The notes under the pieces were generated by a model. That model ran no database searches and was not told the DNA's origin. It saw only the letters and a program-made list of their open reading frames with translations. From positions 1-34,312 of the forward strand of contig JAJYHR010000081.1 of NCBI GenBank assembly GCA_021784675.1: a stretch of 34,312 nucleotides of DNA, written 5' to 3'. The position numbers were made by a program, and so were the translations under genes. Below, one piece after another: positions 19,722-28,090 of this stretch (within the stretch, counting starts at the first letter, position 1; every line of letters begins with the position of its first letter). This DNA is from Actinomycetes bacterium. GTDB lineage: Bacteria; Actinomycetota; Acidimicrobiia; Acidimicrobiales; Acidimicrobiaceae.

Positions 19722-21721
19722 CCGGTGCATCCGCAGACGGCTTTGACCTTGACGTGCTGGCTGGCTGGACCCGCCGACTGGCCTCCCAGCCATCCTGGAC
19801 GGTCGCCGGGGGCGGGAACACGTCGATGAAGGGCGTTGCCCGGGACGCTCTCGGTCGCGAGCGCCAGGTCCTGTGGGTGAAGGGCTCGGGGATCGACATG
19901 GGACAGGCAGTCGCTGCCGACTTCGCAACGCTTGATCTGGAGCGACTCCGGGTACAGGGAGCGACGGAGGTGCCAGACGATGCCGCGGCTAGGGTTGTGG
20001 TCGAAGGAGCGGTCATCCAGCCGTCTGGCCCGCGGCCGTCCGTCGAGAGCCTGATGCACGCCTTGATGCCCGCCGGGTTCGTATTCCACGTTCACGCCGA
20101 TGCTATCTGCGCGATTGCGAATCATGCGGACGGGGGCAGGCGGGTCACCGAGATTCTCGGCGAGCGCTTTGCTTGGCTCGGCTGGGTGCAACCCGGCCTG
20201 GATCTGGCGAGACAGGTGCGGAGCCTAGCCAGCTACGACGGAGTCGCGCTAGCCCACCATGGGCTGGTCGCATGGGATGACGATCCGGAACGCTGCTTCC
20301 GGAGGATCGAGACGGCGATCGGGCGCGCGCAGCGGCATCTAGCCGCAGCCGGTGCCGCGGCGGCGATCCCGCTGGAGGCGACGGAGCTTACCGCGGTCGA
20401 GGAGGAGCGGTTCCTCCTTGCGGTCCGGGGCCGGCTGTGCGAGCGCGGCCACCGGGTGGTGGTGGTGGATCGCCGCCTTCGCGAGATCTCGGATCGCGCG
20501 GACCTTGGCGATATCGTTCGCGCGGGCGTCTCCAGCGCGGACCACGTGCTCTGGATCGGGCCGTGGTCGTGTGCGGTAGCCGATCCCCGCGACATCGGGT
20601 CGGCACTGGCTGCCATCGACGCCTACGGGGAGCGATTCGCCAGCTTCGCGGGACCGGGGGAGGATGAGCTGGAGAAGCGGGGCGAGCTGCTCGGAGAGCG
20701 GACTCCCCGCGTCCTGCTCGCGCCTGGGATCGGCGCCATTGTGACGGGGTCGACCGAGCGCGAGGCCCGACAAAGGGCCGAAGTCGCCCTGCACACGCAC
20801 GCGACCGCGGGTGCGGCAATCGCGGCATTCGGCAAGGTCGATGGCCTGGATGACGCCACGCTCTTCGAGTGGTCGAAGTTTCCCCTTGAACTCGCCAAAC
20901 TGAAGGACAGGCCAGCGCCCGGGAGGCTGGGAGGCCGAATATTCATCGTCACCGGGGCGGCCTCGGGAATCGGTCGCACGGTCGCGCGCGAGCTTGCCAG
21001 CCAGGGTGCGAGCGTCGTGGCAGCCGACCTCAACGGGGAGCTGCTCGAGTCGCTCGCGCGCGAGTTCGAGGAGGCTGGCCTCCCTGAACTCGCGCCGGTC
21101 ACGGGTGACCTCGCGGACGAGGGGGTGGTGTCGGGAGTGGTGGCTACCGCCGTGCAGCGGTTCGGAGGTCTTGACGGCGCCGTAGTGAATGCGGGGATTG
21201 GAGTGAGCGGGAGGTTGGAGGAGCTTGGCGTCCGCGAGTGGCGCAGAGCGCTTGACGTCAACCTGACCTCGGCATTTCTTCTGACCCGAGGGGCGATGAG
21301 GGCGCTGCGAGCGCAGGGCATCGGGGGATCGCTGGTCTACATTGCCAGCAAGAACGCGTTCGGACCTGGGGCAGGGTTCGGCGGTTACTCGGTCTCGAAG
21401 GCGGGCATGGTGCAGCTGATGCGGATCGCGGCGCTGGAGGGAGGCGAGGCGGGTATTCGCGCGAACGCCATAAATCCCGATGCCGTCTTCGACAACTCGC
21501 GTTTCTGGTCGGGTTCGCTGGCAAGCGAGAGGGCGGCCGCGCACGGCGTTGCGGAGGGCGGCCTCGCCGAGTTCTATGCGGAGAGGAACCTGCTGCACCG
21601 GCGGGTGAGAACCAGCGACGTCGCCGCCGCGGTTGTCTTCTTGCTGTCGGACGAGTCGTCCCGTACCACCGGGAGCGTGATCCCCGTAGACGGTGGCGTG
21701 GCGTCCGCGTTCCCGCGGTAA
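19718..21721 (+). CDS. Bifunctional class II aldolase / short-chain dehydrogenase (RhaD-SDR fusion type)
   Basis: N-terminal aldolase: GGGNTSMK, VKGSGIDMG, PSVESLMHALMPAGFVFHVHAD, ALAHHGLVAW; C-terminal SDR: IVTGAASGIGRTVA, VYIAS, YSVSK; ATGA overlap with mtnA. Confidence 0.93.
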   Translation: MTGASADGFDLDVLAGWTRRLASQPSWTVAGGGNTSMKGVARDALGRERQVLWVKGSGIDMGQAVAADFATLDLERLRVQGATEVPDDAAARVVVEGAVIQPSGPRPSVESLMHALMPAGFVFHVHADAICAIANHADGGRRVTEILGERFAWLGWVQPGLDLARQVRSLASYDGVALAHHGLVAWDDDPERCFRRIETAIGRAQRHLAAAGAAAAIPLEATELTAVEEERFLLAVRGRLCERGHRVVVVDRRLREISDRADLGDIVRAGVSSADHVLWIGPWSCAVADPRDIGSALAAIDAYGERFASFAGPGEDELEKRGELLGERTPRVLLAPGIGAIVTGSTEREARQRAEVALHTHATAGAAIAAFGKVDGLDDATLFEWSKFPLELAKLKDRPAPGRLGGRIFIVTGAASGIGRTVARELASQGASVVAADLNGELLESLAREFEEAGLPELAPVTGDLADEGVVSGVVATAVQRFGGLDGAVVNAGIGVSGRLEELGVREWRRALDVNLTSAFLLTRGAMRALRAQGIGGSLVYIASKNAFGPGAGFGGYSVSKAGMVQLMRIAALEGGEAGIRANAINPDAVFDNSRFWSGSLASERAAAHGVAEGGLAEFYAERNLLHRRVRTSDVAAAVVFLLSDESSRTTGSVIPVDGGVASAFPR

Positions 21722-21753
21722 CGGTTGTTGATCGGCTTCGGAACGGAGGTGAC

Positions 21754-22995
21754 ATGAAGGACACGGAATCGGCGTCCGGCTACCGGCGGCTCACGCTCGA
21801 GACCGTTGGGGCCTACGTGGGTGCGACGGGACCCCTGAGGGGAATCATCGACGGGGATAGCCTCGCGGAGGCGGCTGAAATCGGCGACGGAAACCTCAAT
21901 CTGGTGTTCATACTCAAGGACCGTGCCCGGCGGGGGCTGGTCCTCAAGCAGGCCTTGCCCTACGTCCGGCTGGTCGGGCCCTCCTGGCCGCTTCCCGTGG
22001 ACCGCGCGCAGCGGGAGGCCGAGGCCTTGAGGACCTATGCCGGGTTCGCTCCCGACCTGGTGCCGAAGCTCTATCACTTCGACCCGCGGCTGTTCGTGGT
22101 TGCTCTGGAGGACCTATCGGATCATCAGGTTTGGCGGAGCGCCCTCAACGCCGGGGAGCGGCACGAGGGAGTTGCGTCGGATCTCGGGCTGTTCGTGGCC
22201 CGCCTTGCCTTCCACACCTCGGCATTCGGGCTCGGCGCGGAGGCCGAGCGTGCGGCGCTCGCGCGTTCGATCAACTCCGAGCTCCGGGTCATCACCGAGG
22301 ACCTGGTCTTCTCGGAGCCCTATGTGGGCTCACCCCGAAACTCGGTGCTGCGGGAGAACGTCAAGGACGTGCAGGCGCTTGCCAACGACGCCGCCATGGT
22401 CCGGGAGGTTGGGTGGTTGAAGTGGCAGTTCATGACCGAGGCCGAGGCTCTGATCCACGGGGACCTGCACACCGGATCGGTCATGGTTCGCGAGGCCGGC
22501 GATGGGCGGGAACGCTCGACCAAGGTCATCGATCCGGAGTTCGCCTTCTACGGGCCCGTAGGGTTCGACATTGGCGCCCTGTGGGCTAACTACATCCTTG
22601 CCGCGGCACGAGCTGTTGCGCTCGGCGAGGGGGAGAGGGCGGCTTGGTGCCTCGGATTGATCGGCGAGACCTGGGACTCCTTTTACGGCGAGTTCGAGGC
22701 CCTCTGGCCCGGGGTTCGCGATGATCGGGTTTTCACGACGGCTACGCTGCGCCAGTACGTGGACAAGGTGAAGGTCGACAGCTGGGGCTTCGCGGCGACC
22801 AAGGTCGCGCGGAGAATAGTCGGGCTGGCAAAGGTCTCCGACATCGAGACCCTGGGCGAGCCCGTTCGCGTTGGCGCTGCTCGCGGGGCGCTCCGCGCGG
22901 CACGCACGATGGCCGTAGCGCGGCACCGGTCCCCCGGGATCGAAGGCATGGTCGACGAGATCGGCAGCCTGCTTGTCGAGAGTGCCACATGCTGA
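21754..22995 (+). CDS. mtnK: S-methyl-5-thioribose kinase family (sugar C1 kinase)
   Basis: IGDGNLNLVFI, LVLKQALPYVR, ALIHGDLHTGSVMV, VIDPEFAFYGPVGFDIGALWANYILA are MtnK hallmarks. Confidence 0.93.
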   Translation: MKDTESASGYRRLTLETVGAYVGATGPLRGIIDGDSLAEAAEIGDGNLNLVFILKDRARRGLVLKQALPYVRLVGPSWPLPVDRAQREAEALRTYAGFAPDLVPKLYHFDPRLFVVALEDLSDHQVWRSALNAGERHEGVASDLGLFVARLAFHTSAFGLGAEAERAALARSINSELRVITEDLVFSEPYVGSPRNSVLRENVKDVQALANDAAMVREVGWLKWQFMTEAEALIHGDLHTGSVMVREAGDGRERSTKVIDPEFAFYGPVGFDIGALWANYILAAARAVALGEGERAAWCLGLIGETWDSFYGEFEALWPGVRDDRVFTTATLRQYVDKVKVDSWGFAATKVARRIVGLAKVSDIETLGEPVRVGAARGALRAARTMAVARHRSPGIEGMVDEIGSLLVESATC

Positions 22996-23049
22996 ACGGG
23001 GGTGGTGATTCGATGGTGGGCCACCGGTGGCCGGACTTGGAGGTGGCGG

Positions 23050-23502
23050 ATGCTCAGGGGACTTGATCCGCTGATGAGCCCCGCGCTCCTGTACCATCTG
23101 GCATCGATGGGCCACGGGGATGAGCTGGCCGTCGTTGATCGGAACTTCCCGGCATCGGCGACGGCCAGCCGGCTGGTACGGCTGCCCTCCGCGGGCCTGG
23201 TAGCCGCGGTCAAGGCGATCTTGACCGTCTTCCCGCTGGACCAGTGGGGGAAGACGCCGTTCTCCGCGATGGCGCGGGGCGGGAGCCCGGCGACCTTTGC
23301 GCCCTCGGTAACGGCAGCCTTCGAGATGTCGCTGGAGGCCGCGGGGCGATCGTTCGAGATCGAGGCGCTAGAGGCTCAGAGTTTTTACACTAGGGCGCGA
23401 TCGTCGTTTGCGGTGTTGGCTACCGGAGAGGAGCAGCTTTACGGGTGCATCCTGCTTCGCAAGGGGGTCGTACTCCCAGAGGAGACACATGACGTCCAGT
23501 GA
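23050..23502 (+). CDS. RbsD/FucU-family sugar mutarotase
   Basis: MLRGLDPLMSPALLYHLASMGHGDELAVVDRNFPA (LL..LA.MGHGDE...D.NFP). Confidence 0.88.
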   Translation: MLRGLDPLMSPALLYHLASMGHGDELAVVDRNFPASATASRLVRLPSAGLVAAVKAILTVFPLDQWGKTPFSAMARGGSPATFAPSVTAAFEMSLEAAGRSFEIEALEAQSFYTRARSSFAVLATGEEQLYGCILLRKGVVLPEETHDVQ

Positions 23503-23734
23503 ACACCATGCCGTCGGGGCAGCGGGTAGCCTCGAAGTCGGATTCGATGCGCCATTGCGCGGCCGCTCGTCGGTCGGCGGTTTGGAGCCGGTCGTTTCAA
23601 GGTACCAGCTGCGCGTTGAAGGTGGGTACCGCCGGCTGCGCCTGGCGGTCGAAAGCGAAACCGTGCCGAGGACGGCTCCGGCACTTGCGGGAGGCTGGGC
23701 CGGTCTAGGAGGCGAAGATGAGTCGGAATTTTGA
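23489..23734 (+). CDS. Possible 81-aa small protein, unknown
   Basis: ATG with good upstream RBS (agaggaga), overlaps RbsD stop and GntR start; no recognised motif. Confidence 0.3.
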   Translation: MTSSEHHAVGAAGSLEVGFDAPLRGRSSVGGLEPVVSRYQLRVEGGYRRLRLAVESETVPRTAPALAGGWAGLGGEDESEF

Positions 23735-24476
23735 TGGGGCGGCGGAGCCTGGCCTGCGCCCGGTGAGGCTGCGCCCGCTTCGGGTAGTGGTGCGGGAGGA
23801 GCTTCGCCGGCGCATCCTGGCGGGGGAGTGGGCAGTCGGGGAGCGCCTTCCTACCGAGGACGAGCTGTGCCGGGAGTTCGCGGTCTCCCGAGTGACGGTA
23901 CGTTCCGCCATCCAGGCGCTGGCGGCCCAAGGGCTGGTCGACATCCGCCACGGATCGGGCACCTACGTGGCGACTTTTGGCGGGCAGCTTCGGGCCGGAT
24001 TGCAAGAGCTTCGATCGATGACCGAGGTTATCCGGGAGCTTGGCCACCACGGCGGCTCTGTGCTTGACTGGAAGGAGACGCGGTATCCTACGGAGGCAGA
24101 GGCCAACCTGCTTGGCATCGCCAGCGACAGCCATGTCGTCTCGATGGAGCGGACATGGATGGCGGACGGCGAGGTGGTTGGCTACTCCTTCGATGCCATT
24201 CCCGCCGACATGCTCCCTCCCGCGCTGACGGAGAGCCTCGGGAGTGAGAGCACATTCACCACGTTCAGGCGCTTTGGGATAGAGCCGGCACGAGCGATGG
24301 CCGAGCTTCATGCGGTGGACGGGGTGCCGCCGGCTCACAACTCCAACGCGGTTGAGGGGTCGTTGTATCTCCTGCTTGACCAGGTTCATTACGATCGGGG
24401 CGCCCGCGCGATCATGTATAGCCGCACCTACTTCGTCGAGGGCCGGTTCAGTTTCGTCATCTTGCGGACGGTGTGA
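23718..24476 (+). CDS. GntR-family transcriptional regulator, HutC/UTRA type
   Basis: [62 protein letters not shown] wHTH; C-terminal UTRA-like domain ending [10 protein letters not shown]. Confidence 0.93.
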   Translation: MSRNFDGAAEPGLRPVRLRPLRVVVREELRRRILAGEWAVGERLPTEDELCREFAVSRVTVRSAIQALAAQGLVDIRHGSGTYVATFGGQLRAGLQELRSMTEVIRELGHHGGSVLDWKETRYPTEAEANLLGIASDSHVVSMERTWMADGEVVGYSFDAIPADMLPPALTESLGSESTFTTFRRFGIEPARAMAELHAVDGVPPAHNSNAVEGSLYLLLDQVHYDRGARAIMYSRTYFVEGRFSFVILRTV

Positions 24477-24529
24477 GAAGGAGTGCGGGTTGCGGGACCA
24501 TGAGCTTGCAGGGAAGAGGAGGTAGCGAA

Positions 24530-25429
24530 ATGCCAGAGGTTGACGTCGTTGAGGAGAAGGAGTTTTTCGTCCATATACCCCCTCCGGATCAGGGGTTTTT
24601 CTTGAAGGGATCGGCTGGGTACGACTGGGGGATGAAGAACCGGCTGGCAAGGATCTTCAACCCGGCCACAGGCAGGACGGTCATGCTGGCTTTCGATCAT
24701 GGTTACTTCCAGGGGCCGACGTCCGGGCTCGAGCGGATCGACCTCTCGATCGTTCCCATCGCCCCGCGCGCCGACGCGCTGATGTTGACGCGCGGGGTCC
24801 TACGGTCCGTGATACCGCCGTCGCATCGGGGTGGACTGGTCATCCGGGCCAGCGGCGGCCCCAGCATCCTTCGCGAGCTCTCCAACGAGCGATTGGCTCT
24901 GGACATGGAGGATGCCGCCCGGATGAACGCCAGTGCGGTAGCGGTGCAGGTCTTTGTGGGTGGGGAGTTCGAGACGCAGTCGGTGGAGAACCTTACCCGT
25001 CTCGTGGATGCGGGGTATCGCTTCGGGATCCCCGTCCTCGGCGTGACCGCGGTGGGTCGGGGTTTGGACCGTGATAGCCGCTACCTGGGATTGGCGACAC
25101 GCATGTGTGCCGAGCTTGGGGCGCAGATCGTGAAGACGTACCACTGCGACGAGGGATTCGAACGCGTGGTTGCGGGTTGCCCGGTGCCGGTGGTGGTGGC
25201 AGGGGGGAAGAAAATGCCAGAGCAGGCGGCTCTCGCCATGGCTCACCGTGCCATCCAGGAGGGGGCGGCTGGCGTCGACATGGGCCGGAATGTGTTTCAG
25301 TCGCCGGCACCGGTCGCAATGCTGGAGGCTCTCGCGAAGGTAGTCCATGAGGATATGGAGCCTGGCGATGCCTACAAGCTATACAAGGACCTGGAGAAGT
25401 CCCACGGGAGTGTCGGGGGGTACCGGTAG
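24530..25429 (+). CDS. LsrF-family class I aldolase/thiolase (3-hydroxy-5-phosphonooxypentane-2,4-dione thiolase-like)
   Basis: [93 protein letters not shown] agaggaggt. Confidence 0.9.
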   Translation: MPEVDVVEEKEFFVHIPPPDQGFFLKGSAGYDWGMKNRLARIFNPATGRTVMLAFDHGYFQGPTSGLERIDLSIVPIAPRADALMLTRGVLRSVIPPSHRGGLVIRASGGPSILRELSNERLALDMEDAARMNASAVAVQVFVGGEFETQSVENLTRLVDAGYRFGIPVLGVTAVGRGLDRDSRYLGLATRMCAELGAQIVKTYHCDEGFERVVAGCPVPVVVAGGKKMPEQAALAMAHRAIQEGAAGVDMGRNVFQSPAPVAMLEALAKVVHEDMEPGDAYKLYKDLEKSHGSVGGYR

Positions 25430-25606
25430 ACCGGTCCGTCTCGCTCACCTGGCGGAACAGAGGCCGCCGCGCTGCTCTAGCCCGAAGTTACACCCCCTCG
25501 GCGAGCTTTCCTACGCCCCGCCAGGGAAAATAAGTAAGCCTGGGCGAGATCTACTGGCTACATGAGCCGGAGGGGCACCGGTACGCCCAGGAGTTCGAAC
25601 ACCGTT

Positions 25607-25648
25607 CGCCATCGCCATCGCCATCGCCATCGCCATCGCCATCGCCAT
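25607..25648. repeat. Hexanucleotide tandem repeat (CGCCAT)x7
   Basis: Seven uninterrupted copies of cgccat. Confidence 0.97.
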
Positions 25649-25749
25649 TGGCGTTGCGCTCTCTGGCTTCCTTGGCCTTCGCCCCTGGTGAGGTCGCGGC
25701 GGGTGTGACCGGGTTGTAGCGCACCGGTCGCGCCTCGCCAGCAAAGGCC

Positions 25750-27178
25750 GGCAAAGGTTACTGGGGTGAGCACTTTTCGCAGGTGCTAGGCGAGATAGTC
25801 CCCCAGCATGCAGAGGGGCACACGGGAGCGCAGCCGCTCCTCCAGGCGGTGGTGGATGGGGCGCGGGTAGATGTCGTCGATCTTGATGTGACGGAAGTCC
25901 CGCTCTACCTGGGATAGGTCTTTGTAGGCGCTCACCACACCTGGAGCATCAAGGTGGTCGTCGGTCAGCGTGGTGCGCAGCACGTAGATCCCGTCCAAGG
26001 CGGCCCCGGAGTCGGTCGTGGTTCCTGGTGAGGGTGGCTTCGCCCAGGGACAGCTTGAAGTGCTCGGCCACCTTGCGCTCGTTGATCACCTTGCCGAGAC
26101 GCAGTCCGATCTTGCCGGCACTGGCCAGGCGGCCTTCATCGACTGCGGTGATGATCGGTGAAAGTGCCGCTCCGGTGGCCGCGAGCAGCTTTTGGCGCTT
26201 TCTCCGCGCTCTTCGGCCAAGAGAGGGCTCCAGCACGCTATTAGGCGCTCTCCTGGGTAGTCGGGGTGGGTGAACTCGGCCAGGTCGGTCTCATCAAAGA
26301 GGGAGAGCTGGAGTGGACCGTCGTCTTTGGCCAAGGCGGCGATCTGTGGGGCACGAAGGCATGCCAGCCACCCGAGGTCGCCTGCCTCACGCAGTGCCGT
26401 GATCCGGGCACGGGTGATCATGCCCCGATCGCAACCCGCCGGCCGCCAGCATCGGTGAGAAGCCCGTAGGCGATCTGGGCCATGCCACGCTTCTTGTCAC
26501 GTGAGTACCCCGGGGCCGCGAGTCCGTTATGGGTTCCTTCCACCCAGGAAGGAGTGGTCGAAGCAGGCGAGGCCAGGAGGGTTCGACGTCTTGCCCAGGT
26601 GCCGGGGGCGAGGGAGGTCTCGATCGTCACCTGGCACTCGACCAGCCAGCCCATCGCCGCGCGGGCCTCGCCGGTGCCGGCATCTTCCAGTCCCAGGTCA
26701 CTGGCGAGCGTCGTGCCACCCCACCACTTGGTGGTGGCGAGCTTGGGCAGCGGATGGACGGCCCGGGAAAGGATCAGCCCATAGGCGATGCTACGCTCAT
26801 TGCGCGCTAGACCGAGAAGCTCACCGAGCCCGAGGGACTTCGCCATGGTGGCCACCGCCGCCAGACGGCCGTGGGGAAGCGAACGGAAGATCGCCAGGCT
26901 CCGCGCCGGCTGCGGCGAGTGTCTCGCCCGAAAGGCGCCGAGCGCAGCGGGTGGCAACGCCGGGACGGGAAGGGCCGAGACGTTCCCGAGGGTCTCGTGG
27001 CGGGTCTGCTTGTCCTCGCGGTAGCTGCGGCGCAGCGCCTGGGAGACCGATTCTCAGCTCTCGCCGCCTCTGGTCCGGTACTTGCGTACGACCCGTGCGG
27101 TATGCACGGCGCCCGCTCACCCAGTCACAGAGCAGCACAAGCACAGGCTTCCGGAGTGCGCGACGATTAACCTTGCCA
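25750..27178 (-). mobile_element. Degenerate insertion sequence, IS1634-type transposase, with possible imperfect terminal repeats
   Basis: Left GGCAAAGGTTA (25750-25760); right end reverse complement GGCAAGGTTA (27168-27178); transposase fragments between them. Confidence 0.6.
25786..27130 (-). pseudogene. IS1634-family-like transposase pseudogene (frameshifted, internal deletion, C-terminal truncation)
   Basis: Ordered fragments in different frames: SYREDKQTRHETLGNVSALP / LAPGYSRDKKRGMAQIAYGLL / MITRARITALREAGDLGWLACLRAPQIAAL...LQLSLFDETDLAEFTHPDYPGERLIACWSPLLA / DGIYVLRTTLTDDHLDAPGVVSAYKDLSQVERDFRHIKIDDIYPRPIHHRLEERLRSRVPLCML. Confidence 0.88.
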
Positions 27179-27371
27179 CCCCTTGTCGTGCCAGACCAAC
27201 CCTAAATGCTGCCCAGCGGGCAGATCGGAGGGGAGATGGCACGTAGCGTCGGCTTATGTCAGGGTAAGAGCGTCAACCGGGTCGGCGGGGCCGATACGCC
27301 GGGTGGCATCTGATCGGGGTGGAACGCACCTCGGAGATTGGCCACCGATCGCCACTCCTTGCGGTTGTCCG

Positions 27372-27640
27372 TCATTCGGTTCCGGCACCCCGGCGAGTCC
27401 CGGCGAGGACACCCATCGTCGAGACGCACGTGGGGATCACGTAGTCGAGGGCGACGCGGGCCCAAACCACCCAGCTGGTATCTCCAGAGATGAGCACGCC
27501 ACCTTGATTGATAACCACCAGCAGCGACCCGACGACCGCGGCGATCAGACCGATGCGTCGCCGGTTCGGGCGGTGCAGGCAGACAGCGAGTGCTTCGGAA
27601 GCGGTTCGCCAGCTCCGCGGGCCGTCGACCCGCTCGAAGG
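27372..27640 (-). CDS. NrtS-like small membrane protein region; start unclear, possibly degraded
   Basis: RPNRRRIGLIAAVVGSLLVVINQGGVLISGDTSWVVWARVALDYVIPTCVSTMGVLAG resembles NrtS; no convincing start, and the upstream ORF extension overlaps arsR. Confidence 0.5.
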
Positions 27641-27712
27641 AGCTTGGTGCCGCATCTGGACCAGCCCGACGATCGTCACCCACCGGCTGCCCGGCCGCCA
27701 CTCCCCCCATCC

Positions 27713-28090
27713 TCAGACCGGCGCGGAGACCCTGACGCACGCGGCGATCGATGCGGCGTGGTCGGCGACGACCTCCTGGCCGATTCCGACCAGCTCGGCC
27801 ACTCTGGGATCGGTAACCCGGTAGTAGGCGAACCGGCCCTGGCGGCGTACCGAGACCAGCCCGCACGAGACCAGGCAGGCCAAATGGGCAGAGACCCGTC
27901 CCTGGGAGAGCCCAGTCCGTTCCACGCACTCACTGCCGGTCCGCTCGCCTTCGGCACAGAACTCGAGCAGGTCGAGCCGGGTGGGATCGCCGAGCGCCCG
28001 GTAGAACTTGGCCATCAGCCCCCGCCCCGCCGGGTCAGCGGGGAGCGGTGAGGCTGGTGACCAGCGACTGGAGGCGAGCGAAGTACTCAT
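27713..28090 (-). CDS. ArsR/SmtB-family metalloregulator
   Basis: MAKFYRALGDPTRLDLLEFCAEGERTGSECVERTGLSQGRVSAHLACLVSCGLVSVRRQGRFAYYRVTDPRV; ATGA overlap with merA stop. Confidence 0.92.
   Translation of the reverse strand: MSTSLASSRWSPASPLPADPAGRGLMAKFYRALGDPTRLDLLEFCAEGERTGSECVERTGLSQGRVSAHLACLVSCGLVSVRRQGRFAYYRVTDPRVAELVGIGQEVVADHAASIAACVRVSAPV

Noticed and set aside
18681-22995. Methionine salvage pathway (mtnA, mtnK, RLP as MtnW)
   Set aside because: No mtnB stand-alone dehydratase, mtnX/mtnC, mtnD or mtnE in the window; presence of a sugar importer, mutarotase, LsrF and transketolase argues for sugar catabolism. Cannot be fully excluded without the rest of the genome.
25607-25648. CRISPR array
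   Set aside because: Uninterrupted 6-bp repeats with no spacers and no cas genes.
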